A model generated the notes under the pieces. That model was not told the DNA's origin and did not search any database. It worked only from the letters and a program-made list of their open reading frames with translations. Both the position numbers and the translations under genes were made by a program. A DNA stretch of 64,000 bases from Siphonobacter aquaeclarae (GTDB lineage Bacteria; Bacteroidota; Bacteroidia; Cytophagales; Spirosomataceae), in contig NZ_FNGS01000003.1 of NCBI RefSeq assembly GCF_900103285.1, forward strand, positions 671,997 through 735,996. The letters are read 5' to 3'. Positions 1 to 8,842 of this stretch are shown piece after piece (position 1 is the stretch's first letter; the number at the start of each line of letters is the position of its first letter).

Positions 1-1
1 G

Positions 2-898
2 GCCAGGGAGCGGCTGTTTATCTGGCTCCAGGAGTGGGAAAATCAGAATCTGCAATATGCCGCCGACGACGAAAACGCGATAGCCCGCCACTTTATCCGC
101 ATGGAGGACGGTACCCCTCCGGAAGAAAAAGAACAGCAGGAAACACCGCGTATCCGGAGATGGACCTGGAAAGCAGGGCTCATCGCAGCGGCCACGGCGG
201 CGGCAGTCCTGACGGCCGGCTGGCTCGGATTTGACGAAATCCGCTACCAGACCTATGCCACCGGATACGGCCAGATCGAGCGCCTCGAACTGCCCGACGG
301 AAGCCGGGTAGTACTCAACGCCAACTCGACGCTGCGCGTACCCCGGTTCGGCTTCGGGAATCTGTCCCGGGAGGTGTACATGACCGGAGAGGCGGATTTC
401 GCGGTTATCCACACGGAGAATCACCAGAAATTCATCGTGCGGACAGAGGAAGACTTTGCCGTGGAAGTACTCGGGACGGAGTTTAACGTATACGCCCGGC
501 CGCGGCGTTCGCGCGTTGTCCTGAACAAAGGGAAAGTCAAACTGCTCTACCTCAATGGCCAGCGGGAAGAGCAACTGCTGATGAAACCCGGCGATCTGGT
601 CAATTTCGATGCCGCCGGGCACGCAGAAGTAAAACGCACCGAAAATCCCCAGCATTTCTCGGCCTGGAAAGCACACCGGTTTGTTTTCGAGAACGAGAGT
701 CTTCGGGATATCTGCGACCAGTTTGAAGACAATTTCGGTCTGGAAATTCACATTCCCGACTCCACCCTCGCTGCCCTGACGATCTCCGGATCGTTTACCG
801 CCATCAGTGCCGAAGAACTCTTCGAAATCCTGGCGGAGGGCTCGGGGTTTTCCTACCAGCGTTCGGCTGACGGGAAGACGATTACCCTGTCGTATTGA
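2..898 (+). CDS. FecR-family anti-sigma factor (5' end outside window)
   Basis: The frame is open from base 2, so the true start lies upstream; the first ATG inside the window (101) is internal. The visible part begins ARERLFIWLQEW, which fits the cytoplasmic N-terminal region. A single membrane helix follows (AGLIAAATAAAVLTAGW), then the periplasmic FecR domain (GQIERLELPDGSRVVLNANS, VLGTEFNVYARP) and a C-terminal DUF4974/STN-like domain (FVFENESLRDICDQF onward). Family members hold an ECF sigma factor at the inner membrane until the SusC receptor signals. It lies 36 nt upstream of a SusC gene that carries a signalling domain, so it is very probably its partner. The matching sigma factor is expected just upstream, outside the window. 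Confidence 0.93.
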   Translation, partial: ARERLFIWLQEWENQNLQYAADDENAIARHFIRMEDGTPPEEKEQQETPRIRRWTWKAGLIAAATAAAVLTAGWLGFDEIRYQTYATGYGQIERLELPDGSRVVLNANSTLRVPRFGFGNLSREVYMTGEADFAVIHTENHQKFIVRTEEDFAVEVLGTEFNVYARPRRSRVVLNKGKVKLLYLNGQREEQLLMKPGDLVNFDAAGHAEVKRTENPQHFSAWKAHRFVFENESLRDICDQFEDNFGLEIHIPDSTLAALTISGSFTAISAEELFEILAEGSGFSYQRSADGKTITLSY

Positions 899-934
899 CG
901 CCCCATTATCCCGCTTTACTTAAACCTGTGACGT

Positions 935-3900
935 ATGAAAAAATCATTACGATTCCTCTTGACGACGATCGTAATCGGCACCACTTTGCCCGGACATTCG
1001 CAGTTGCTGGCTGTCATCGGGCAAAAATCCCCACCGCTGGTTGTGCTCGGTCACTCGTCAAAAAAAAGCCTGAAATCAGCTCTTCAGGACCTGAAAGCCT
1101 ATTACAAGGTCGATATCCTCTATTTCGACAGCGTGGTGGAAGGTTACGAAGTACCGGCGAACCAGCCGGCATTCGGAAAATCGGTCGAAAAAGCGCTTAC
1201 AACTATTCTCAAGCCGCTCGGACTTGAATACAAAAAGTCCAAAACCGGCAGCTACGTTGTCACCAAACCGCTTAAATCCGGAAAAAAGGGACAAAGCACG
1301 CCGGTTTCACAAAGCGCTCTTCCGGAAGAACCGTCCGTCGCGCTTGAGGACGTCACGAGTACTTCTCCCGGAGTGACAGCCATCCAGACCATCGTCGTGA
1401 GCGGGCGTGTAGCCGACGAAAACGGCCAGGGCCTGCCCGGCGTGAACGTCCTCCTTAAGGGTACGACGCGGGGAGCTACCACCGACGAGCGCGGTGAATT
1501 CCGGCTCGAAGTCCCTGATAAAGAGGCGGTTCTGATCTTTTCCTATGTCGGTTTCCGTTCGCAGGAGCAGACGGTCGGCAACCGCACGCGCGTCGAGGTG
1601 ACGCTCGCAGCGGACACAAAAGGGCTGGAGGAAGTCGTCGTGACGGGGTATTCGTCCCAGAAGAAATCCCTGTTGACGGGGTCTGTCGCGACGGTAAACG
1701 TCAGCGAACAAATGCAGCAGATCCCGACGACGTCGGCCGGAAATATCCTGGCGGGTCGGCTTGCCGGTGTGAATATCACAACGCCAAACGGGATTCCCGG
1801 TACCAATCCCACCATCAGTATCCGGACGGGTTCTTCGCCCAACTCGCAGCCGGTTACCTACGTGATCGATGGAGTGATCCGGGGATCGGGAGATTTTAAT
1901 AACCTCAGTCCCAATGAAATAGAAACGGTAACGGTACTGAAGGATGCGGCGGCCACGGCAGTGTATGGTTCCCGGTCGGCGGGTGGCGTCATAGTCGTGA
2001 CGACCCGTCGCGGAAAATCCGGCAAACCGACCGTCAACTATTCCTTCAATACCGGCGTCGATACCCGTACCAAAAACGTCGCCCTGACCAGCGCCGTCCA
2101 GGCCGGGGAGCTATACAACCGGATCAACGGGACGTCTGACCCCGCCGGCTGGTCCTGGTCGCAGGAAGAAATCGATTACTACAAAAAGATCAACAACGGC
2201 TGGGGATACGATCAGTTGAACGCGGTGTGGCGTAACCCGTCGACTTCCCAGCACAACCTGAGTATTTCCGGCGGCAGTGAGAAAGTGCGGTACTTTGCCG
2301 GGGCGTCTTACGTGAAGCAGAACGGGTTTATGAAGCCGCTGACGTATGACAAGTACAACATCCGCCTGAATGCGACGGTCGACGCGACGAAGGACCTCAG
2401 CTTCTTCGTCGGGCTGGGCCTGAGCAATAACCTCCAGGGAAATGTTACCTGGGAAGGGCCGCAGTCGCTCTACCGCAAACTGCTCGTCTGGCAGCCGGAT
2501 CAGCCCGTCTATACCGACAGCGGCAAACTGCTGGATTACGGCTGGATTGCGAACGTAGGGGGTACAGTCAACGGCGACGGCGGCTATGACAAAGTCAATT
2601 TCCTCAAGCCGCAGATTGTCCTGAACGCGACCTATAACATCCCGTTTCTCAAGGGGTTAAGCGCCAAGGCGGCTTACAGCAAAAACTATTCGTACAACCG
2701 CGAAAAGACGTTCCAGAAGAACTACCTCATGAATATCATGAAGCGGGACGGCGCCAACAAGCACATTATCCACACGGATGATGCCAGCATTATCGGTACC
2801 AAAATGTCTTCCAACATCGGGAAAGACTACCTGCAGACGAACGTGGACTGGGGTGAGGATTATCAGCTGGATTTGCAATTGAACTACGAGAATACCTTCG
2901 CCAATATGCACCACGTGCAGGGGCTGCTGGTATACGAAAAGGCGGAGTCGAAGGGCAGCGGAGTTTTTGCAGGACGGGAAACATTCCCGGTCTACACGAC
3001 GGATCAGTGGTGGGCTGCCAGTAGTACGCGCGCCAATGATTACGGCGGCGGGAGTACGGATTTTATCATCGGCCGTGCCTCCTACATCGGGCAGTTGAAT
3101 TACGATTACGATGGAAAGTACCTCGCGACGTTTTCCTTCCGTCAGGACGGTTCCATGAACTTTGCGCCGGACAAACGCTGGGGTTTCTTCCCGGCGGGAG
3201 CGCTGGGCTGGGTGATTTCGAAGGAGCCGTTCTTTTCCCGTGCATCGGCGATTGATCAGTTGAAACTCCGTGTTTCGGCGGGGTTGACGGGCAACGACGC
3301 CGTCGGCGGCTGGCAATGGCAGGAATCGTACAAACAGGGTAACTCCGCCTATTTCGGCACCGATCCGAGAACGGCTACCGGGATTACCTACGGCTCCGTT
3401 GTCAATAAAAACCTGACCTGGGAAAAAGCCCTGACCTACAACGCCGGAGCCGATGTTACCTTCCTGAAAAACTGGACGGCCACGCTCGAATACTGGAACC
3501 GGAAATCGTACGATATCCTCGGCCAGCGGACGCTTTCGGTACCGCCGACATTCAGCCTTTCCCTGCCTCCTGAAAACTACGGAGAAATCAAGGCGCAGGG
3601 CTTCGATTTCAGCCTCGGCTATTCCAGTTCGAGAAAGGATTTCAGCTACTATGCAAACCTGACGGCGTCGTATGGCTGGAACAAGATTATCCGGCAGGAT
3701 TATGCGCAGAATGCGCAGCCGATTGATATTCCGACGGGCCGTTCGCTGGCGGTTATCCGCGGGTATCAGTTCGATCAGATCATCCGGACGCAGGCGGATC
3801 TCGACCGGTTTAATTCCGCACACCAGAACTATTCGTACAACGGTATTACGCCGGCGCTTGGGATGATGATGTACAAAGACCTGAGCGGTCCGCAAGGCAA

Positions 3901-4414
3901 GCCCGACGGTATCATTGATACCTACGACCGCGTCGTTATCCGTGCCAATAATTTCCCGGTTGTGTATGGGTTAAATCTCGGCGGAAGCTGGAAAGGCCTG
4001 AGCCTGGACGTGATGTTCAACGGAAATCTCAATCAGGTTAAATCCTTCCAGGATCTGGCCGGCGGGGTAGAATGGAACCGCATGTATTCAGGCTGGTATA
4101 ACAACAGCTGGACGCCGGAAAATCCGAATGCGACACTGCCTAAGCGAATCTCCGCGAATCAGTCGAGCACGTACAATACCGCGTCGACGTATTGGTATCA
4201 GAATGCCGGATTCCTCCGCCTGAAATATGTCAACATCGGCTACACGATTCCGAAGAGCCTGTACAGCAAAGGACTGCAAAGCATCAAGCTGTATTTCTCC
4301 GGAACCAACCTGTTTAACCTGACAGGATTCAAGTATTACGACCCGGAAATCGGCGACGGAACTTCGTACCCGGTCATGCGCAGCTACAACTTCGGTGTCA
4401 ACGTTACCTTCTGA
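935..4414 (+). CDS. SusC/RagA-family TonB-dependent transporter with STN domain
   Basis: This 1159-residue outer-membrane transporter has a signal peptide, then an STN-type signalling domain at about residues 42-110 (KSALQDLKAYYKVDILYF). A CarboxypepD_reg-like beta domain follows at about 155-225 (GLPGVNVLLKGTTRGATTDE). The plug begins near 232 (EEVVVTGYSSQKKSLLTGS), and the barrel ends in an aromatic residue (NFGVNVTF) as outer-membrane barrels usually do. SusC proteins import glycans or peptides using TonB energy. The STN domain lets substrate binding be reported to the FecR protein encoded just upstream. SusD follows 5 nt downstream, so the two are translated as a pair. The substrate cannot be read from the sequence. 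Confidence 0.96.
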   Translation: MKKSLRFLLTTIVIGTTLPGHSQLLAVIGQKSPPLVVLGHSSKKSLKSALQDLKAYYKVDILYFDSVVEGYEVPANQPAFGKSVEKALTTILKPLGLEYKKSKTGSYVVTKPLKSGKKGQSTPVSQSALPEEPSVALEDVTSTSPGVTAIQTIVVSGRVADENGQGLPGVNVLLKGTTRGATTDERGEFRLEVPDKEAVLIFSYVGFRSQEQTVGNRTRVEVTLAADTKGLEEVVVTGYSSQKKSLLTGSVATVNVSEQMQQIPTTSAGNILAGRLAGVNITTPNGIPGTNPTISIRTGSSPNSQPVTYVIDGVIRGSGDFNNLSPNEIETVTVLKDAAATAVYGSRSAGGVIVVTTRRGKSGKPTVNYSFNTGVDTRTKNVALTSAVQAGELYNRINGTSDPAGWSWSQEEIDYYKKINNGWGYDQLNAVWRNPSTSQHNLSISGGSEKVRYFAGASYVKQNGFMKPLTYDKYNIRLNATVDATKDLSFFVGLGLSNNLQGNVTWEGPQSLYRKLLVWQPDQPVYTDSGKLLDYGWIANVGGTVNGDGGYDKVNFLKPQIVLNATYNIPFLKGLSAKAAYSKNYSYNREKTFQKNYLMNIMKRDGANKHIIHTDDASIIGTKMSSNIGKDYLQTNVDWGEDYQLDLQLNYENTFANMHHVQGLLVYEKAESKGSGVFAGRETFPVYTTDQWWAASSTRANDYGGGSTDFIIGRASYIGQLNYDYDGKYLATFSFRQDGSMNFAPDKRWGFFPAGALGWVISKEPFFSRASAIDQLKLRVSAGLTGNDAVGGWQWQESYKQGNSAYFGTDPRTATGITYGSVVNKNLTWEKALTYNAGADVTFLKNWTATLEYWNRKSYDILGQRTLSVPPTFSLSLPPENYGEIKAQGFDFSLGYSSSRKDFSYYANLTASYGWNKIIRQDYAQNAQPIDIPTGRSLAVIRGYQFDQIIRTQADLDRFNSAHQNYSYNGITPALGMMMYKDLSGPQGKPDGIIDTYDRVVIRANNFPVVYGLNLGGSWKGLSLDVMFNGNLNQVKSFQDLAGGVEWNRMYSGWYNNSWTPENPNATLPKRISANQSSTYNTASTYWYQNAGFLRLKYVNIGYTIPKSLYSKGLQSIKLYFSGTNLFNLTGFKYYDPEIGDGTSYPVMRSYNFGVNVTF

Positions 4415-4419
4415 TCGAC

Positions 4420-6216
4420 ATGCATACGTCTCTTAAAAACCTGCTGCTCACGGCGTTCTGCCTGACCGCAACCATACAGGGCTGTAAACCCGATCTGGAT
4501 TATGTCAATTCAGGCGCGATTAACCCCGACAACGTCTGGAACGATGAAAAACTCATTACGGCGTTTCTGACGGATATTCACGGAGGCCTGATGCCCGGCT
4601 GGCCGGTCAACGGCAACAGCAGCGACGAAGGGTTCAACGCCCCCGGGTCGATGAGCAATTACCTCCGCGGAATCATCAGCGTGGCGTCGGAAGGACAGGG
4701 ATTGTCGTACACCAATATCGACAAGATCAACTTTTTCCTTGCGAAGTTGCCGACTGTTCCGGCTACGATTCTTTCCGATGAAAAGAAGAAGCAAATGACC
4801 GGCCAGGCGCTTTTCTGGCGGGCCTGGGATTACTTCGGAAAAGTCACGCAGCTTGGCGGTGTTCCGCTGATTCTGAAGCCGCAGGACCCGGCCAATAAAG
4901 ACGCGCTGTTCGTTCCCCGAAACAAAACATCGGAATGTATCACGCAGATAATAGCCGATCTCGACGCCGCGATTGCTGCGTTGCCCGATCAATGGGATGC
5001 GACGAACTACGGCCGTATCGACAAAGGCGCTGCGATGGCGTTCAAAGGGAAAGTATTGCTCTGGTACGCAAGTCCTTTGTTCAACAGCACAAACGATGCT
5101 TCCCGCTGGCAAAAAGCCTACGACGCCAATAAAGCAGCCGTCGATTTCCTGAAAGCACAAGGCAAAGGATTGCTTGCATCGTACGGACAAATCTGGAAGC
5201 AGGAGCGGAACAAGGAAGTGATCATGGTGAACCAGTTTTTCTATCCGGATCACGCTTTCAATCAGGCCGGCGTACGTCCGCAGCCGCTGACTCAGGGCGA
5301 TGCCAACCGCAACCAGCCGACGCTGCAATTGCTGAATGCCTATCCGAAAAAAGACGGTACTCCGTTGACGTTTGACGTCACCAAACTCAGCGATCCGGCG
5401 TACAATGAGCAGTATATGACGGACTTTGTCACCAACCGGGATGATCGTTTTTATGCGACTGTTTTCACGGGAGGAACGCCGTATCCGTCGCCCGATCTGC
5501 CGACCGGTACGCGCTATTGGTGTACCTGGAAAAAAGTGGCGGATGCCTCTTCACCGGGCGGGTTCAAGTATATGTCGCTCGTTGTTGATCAGTTGGGCGT
5601 GAATATCGGCTCCGGCCTTGCCGGGTTCTTTTCGGTGAAAGGCCTCGACAATACGCTGACGAGCCAGTTGATCGGCAATGCGTCGACGGATTGGGTGGAA
5701 CTGCGCTTTGCGGAGGTACTCATGAACTACGGCGAAGCCGCCAACGAAACCGGAAAGACTGACGAAGCGCTGCAGGTACTGAAAGACATCCGGGCGCGGG
5801 CAGGTATCGCCGCCGGAACTTCCGGGAAATACGGTATTACGGCTGTTTCTCAGGCAGATATCCGCGACGCATACATCGCCGAGCGCTTCATTGAGTTCGC
5901 CTTTGAAGGCAAGCGCTGGGGCGATCTCCGTCGGTTGAAGCGCTTCGATCTGATCAATAGCACGAGCTTCCGCCACGGTATTTATTTCGTGCTGAAAGAC
6001 GGCGAAAAAATCAACTGGACCGACGACATTACGGATGCCACAGTCCGGAAAAAATTCACCGCCGTATACATCAATAACCTGGACGGCGACGATAAATTCA
6101 AATACAGTCTCGACCTGAATCACTGGTTTTATCCCATCAGTCAGGGAAACCTTGATGCCAGTGCTCCGTTGAAGCAAAACGTGGAATGGGGCGGTACATT
6201 TAATCCCCTTGAGTAA
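4420..6216 (+). CDS. SusD/RagB-family surface lipoprotein
   Basis: This 598-residue protein is the partner of the SusC encoded 5 nt upstream. It begins with a lipoprotein signal whose lipobox ends in Cys22 (TIQGCKPD). It has SusD hallmarks: the N-terminal TPR-like half (ALFWRAWDYFGKVTQLGGVPLI, KGKVLLWYASPLFN), the region around LRFAEVLMNYGEAAN, and the C-terminal FEGKRWGDLRRLKRF and WFYPISQ segments. SusD proteins cap the SusC barrel on the cell surface and bind substrate. A 12-bp hairpin follows the stop codon, so the transcript may end or be thinned here before the next gene. Confidence 0.95.
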   Translation: MHTSLKNLLLTAFCLTATIQGCKPDLDYVNSGAINPDNVWNDEKLITAFLTDIHGGLMPGWPVNGNSSDEGFNAPGSMSNYLRGIISVASEGQGLSYTNIDKINFFLAKLPTVPATILSDEKKKQMTGQALFWRAWDYFGKVTQLGGVPLILKPQDPANKDALFVPRNKTSECITQIIADLDAAIAALPDQWDATNYGRIDKGAAMAFKGKVLLWYASPLFNSTNDASRWQKAYDANKAAVDFLKAQGKGLLASYGQIWKQERNKEVIMVNQFFYPDHAFNQAGVRPQPLTQGDANRNQPTLQLLNAYPKKDGTPLTFDVTKLSDPAYNEQYMTDFVTNRDDRFYATVFTGGTPYPSPDLPTGTRYWCTWKKVADASSPGGFKYMSLVVDQLGVNIGSGLAGFFSVKGLDNTLTSQLIGNASTDWVELRFAEVLMNYGEAANETGKTDEALQVLKDIRARAGIAAGTSGKYGITAVSQADIRDAYIAERFIEFAFEGKRWGDLRRLKRFDLINSTSFRHGIYFVLKDGEKINWTDDITDATVRKKFTAVYINNLDGDDKFKYSLDLNHWFYPISQGNLDASAPLKQNVEWGGTFNPLE

Positions 6217-6230
6217 CTATTCACCCGGAT

Positions 6231-6267
6231 CAACAGCGGCGGCGGGCATGCCGTCGCTGTTGGTTTA
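6231..6267 (+). terminator. Hairpin after susD-like gene
   Basis: Arms 6231-6242 and 6251-6262 pair over 12 bp with one G-T pair; the outer eight bases are CAACAGCG/CGCTGTTG. A short T-run (GTTT) follows, so this is a plausible intrinsic terminator or attenuator. Confidence 0.6.
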
Positions 6268-6280
6268 ACTTCCCTCCGAA

Positions 6281-8569
6281 ATGCCGTTCCGCTTAGTTAA
6301 AACCCTTGTTCTCTGCCTGCTCACCAGTTTTGTCGGCCGGTATGCCTACGCCCAGCAGGAATTCAGCACCCGCTATTTCCGGATTCGGATCGATCAGAAA
6401 GGATGGATCACGAGTATGAAAAGCATCGGAAAAACGACCCGGGAATTCAGCCCCGCTGATAAACCGTCGCCGTTACTTTCCCTTTATGACAGTGAAAAAC
6501 AACAGTATCTCCAACCCACGAAAGCCATTTACCAGAAGAGCAAAAGCGCTTTTGCCCTGACGTACCCGAACGGATCAGTTGCGACTGTTACGCTCTCCGT
6601 TCACCCGAAATACTTCAAGCTGACGCTGCAATCGCTGGAACCGCGTAATGGTATAGATGCTGTTCAATGGGGCGCGTATCACACTACTATTACCAACCTG
6701 TTTGGCGAGATTATCGGCGTGGCGCGGGATACCACAGAGGCTGTTAACTACGCCATTGGTATGCTGGCACTTAACGACAATACGTTGGGCGGGACGTCCG
6801 AAACAGTTGGCGACGCCGCGCCGTTTCAATACATCGTTCACAGTCCCGATCCGAAGAAATTCCCGCTGCCGGCAGACCTGCACGAAGGACAGGTATTTTC
6901 CATCGGTGGCGACGGCATCAGCGACGTAGCTTTCTATGCGCACAAAGAACCGTATTACCGGATATTGTATGGAAATGCTGCGCAGATTGACAGCAAGGGC
7001 CGTGTTTCGATAGCCTACAGTTCACGCGATCGGACGAAGAAGCGGGAAATCTTCTTTTCCCTCATTCCGCATATGACTGCCAACGTACCGAATCACCTGG
7101 AAGTACAGCCGCTTGGCGGGGTGAATTACATCGGTTCTTCGGTTGCGCTGTGGGGTAGTCCGGACAGCACGGCATTGCTGGATGTCGTCCAAACCATCGT
7201 TAAGTCAGAAGAATTACCCTACCCGACATACAACGGGAAATGGGTAAAAGACCCGACGGCCTTTATGCCCGACGCGATGTCTGCTGGGATGAAATACGAC
7301 AGCATTGTTTCGTACACGCGTCAGTTAGGATTCAGAACGATAAGCCTGTACGATCAGGGATTCATCCGTCCGGACCGGGGAAATGACGGGTACATTGACG
7401 GACGGAATTTCGAGAAGAAACCCATTAAAATGTCTTCCGGAAATATCTCCCACAAAGAGCTGTCGGTTCAGGCCGGAAAGCACGGTATTCTCATCGGGCG
7501 TACGCCGATTACCAACGCATTGGCGCCGGGGACGAAAGACGTCAGTCCGATTCCGAGTGACAGCCTCTGGTATCAGCAAAAACGCCTGCTTGTCAAGAGC
7601 ATCAGCGCGACGGATACCCTGCTCTTCGTCAACGATCCGAAGCACCTCGAAGAAATCGGCAGTTGGGAAGGGCATTGCAAAAGCCTGAACATGATCAAGG
7701 TAGGAAAGGAGCTGATTCATTACCTCGGCGTATCCGAGACGGCGCCGTACCGGTTGCTGAATGTGAAGCGCGGCTACTGGAATACGCATGCCGCTGCACA
7801 TGCTGCCGGGGATACGTTGTACAAGTTGCAGGTGACGGTCAATTACGGCTACGACGGCATCATTCCGAACATGCAATTGCAAGATCAGATTGCCGAATTG
7901 TACGCGAAGATTGCGCACGTCAACGGCATGGCCTACTACGATTTCGACGGACAGGAATTCCTCTTCAACAACGGGCACGGCTACTATTCAACGAAGCGCT
8001 TTTTCCGGAAAATGTTCGAAAAAGGAAAGGAAATCGGCGTGCCGTACATCCGCTTTACCGGAGCTACGTTGTCGGAAGGCTCGTGGCATTACCAGAGCAT
8101 CTGGAACGTGGGCGGCGGCAAGAATTTGTACGATACCGAAACCCGTGAATGGGGCAGTGCTACCAGCCAGGGCAAAGACCTGCGCGACGTGACTTATGCC
8201 AACTTTTTCCCGGCGGGTATGGGCGGTAACTTCCCGATTCACGCGAAATCGACCGTGGCGGAGTACGAGCATGTACAGGCGGTGTCGGTCGGCATCGGGT
8301 CGACGTACTCGATGCGCCTCAGCGAAAAAGACGTGGAGGCCTGCCCGCAGAAGTACGCCATTTTCAAGGCCGTGCGCACGTGGGAGCACGCCCGGGCTGC
8401 GAATGCCTTCAACCGTCAGCTCAAAAAAGAGCTCGTGAACCCGGCCAATCAGTTCCACCTCGAAGAAGCGGACGCCAATACCTGGAAGCTCTACAAAACC
8501 AACCTGGATGGCTCCAACCCGCGGCTGTACCGGACGGTACGGCGCGGCGATGGCGTAATCCGGTTCTGA
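6281..8569 (+). CDS. Secreted glycosidase-like protein, family not recognised
   Basis: This 762-residue protein has a signal peptide ending near residue 25 (AYAQQEF). Residues 26-300 look like an all-beta domain of the kind that precedes clan GH-D-like barrels. From about 310 onward, alternating segments such as IVSYTRQLGFRTISLYDQG, MAYYDFDGQEF (551-561) and GVPYIRFTGATLSEGSWHY suggest a TIM barrel with acidic residues at strand ends, as in retaining alpha-galactosidase-type hydrolases. The catalytic assignment is inference only. It follows SusCD by 64 nt behind a hairpin and is probably the enzyme of this glycan locus. I cannot name a CAZy family with confidence, and a non-catalytic glycan-binding role remains possible. 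Confidence 0.72.
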   Translation: MPFRLVKTLVLCLLTSFVGRYAYAQQEFSTRYFRIRIDQKGWITSMKSIGKTTREFSPADKPSPLLSLYDSEKQQYLQPTKAIYQKSKSAFALTYPNGSVATVTLSVHPKYFKLTLQSLEPRNGIDAVQWGAYHTTITNLFGEIIGVARDTTEAVNYAIGMLALNDNTLGGTSETVGDAAPFQYIVHSPDPKKFPLPADLHEGQVFSIGGDGISDVAFYAHKEPYYRILYGNAAQIDSKGRVSIAYSSRDRTKKREIFFSLIPHMTANVPNHLEVQPLGGVNYIGSSVALWGSPDSTALLDVVQTIVKSEELPYPTYNGKWVKDPTAFMPDAMSAGMKYDSIVSYTRQLGFRTISLYDQGFIRPDRGNDGYIDGRNFEKKPIKMSSGNISHKELSVQAGKHGILIGRTPITNALAPGTKDVSPIPSDSLWYQQKRLLVKSISATDTLLFVNDPKHLEEIGSWEGHCKSLNMIKVGKELIHYLGVSETAPYRLLNVKRGYWNTHAAAHAAGDTLYKLQVTVNYGYDGIIPNMQLQDQIAELYAKIAHVNGMAYYDFDGQEFLFNNGHGYYSTKRFFRKMFEKGKEIGVPYIRFTGATLSEGSWHYQSIWNVGGGKNLYDTETREWGSATSQGKDLRDVTYANFFPAGMGGNFPIHAKSTVAEYEHVQAVSVGIGSTYSMRLSEKDVEACPQKYAIFKAVRTWEHARAANAFNRQLKKELVNPANQFHLEEADANTWKLYKTNLDGSNPRLYRTVRRGDGVIRF

Positions 8570-8624
8570 CAACAGCCTGACCATTACCCCGATATAAAGA
8601 CAAGTGACCACCGCCGGTGACCAT

Positions 8625-8665
8625 CTGCCGCAACCAGGCGGGCTTTTCCGCCCGGTTCGCGGCAG
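8625..8665 (+). terminator. Long imperfect hairpin downstream of the glycosidase-like gene
   Basis: CTGCCGC at 8625 pairs with GCGGCAG ending at 8665, and the arms continue inward through AACC/GGTT and GGCGG/CCGCC, with one bulge and one mismatch. There is no clear T-tract on the + strand, so this may be a transcript-end stabilising hairpin. I see no gene between 8570 and 8842. Confidence 0.45.
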
Positions 8666-8842
8666 TATCAAAAAAAGAGTTGTTTAGTGGAAGTCGGAAT
8701 GCCCTTGGGGTGCCTGGAGAGAGGGTAGCCCGGGGCATTTTTGTTGGGAAGAAGAATAGGAGAAGAAACGCCGTTTCAGACCCGGTATGGCAACATCCTC
8801 TGGCTTTTTTCCTAAACTTCGAAAACCTAATTCCGGAACGGC

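Noticed and set aside
2657-3895. Long antisense frame (412 codons) inside the first SusC gene
   Set aside because: It mirrors the codon pattern of a clear SusC protein and has an Arg/Val-rich nonsense-like composition.
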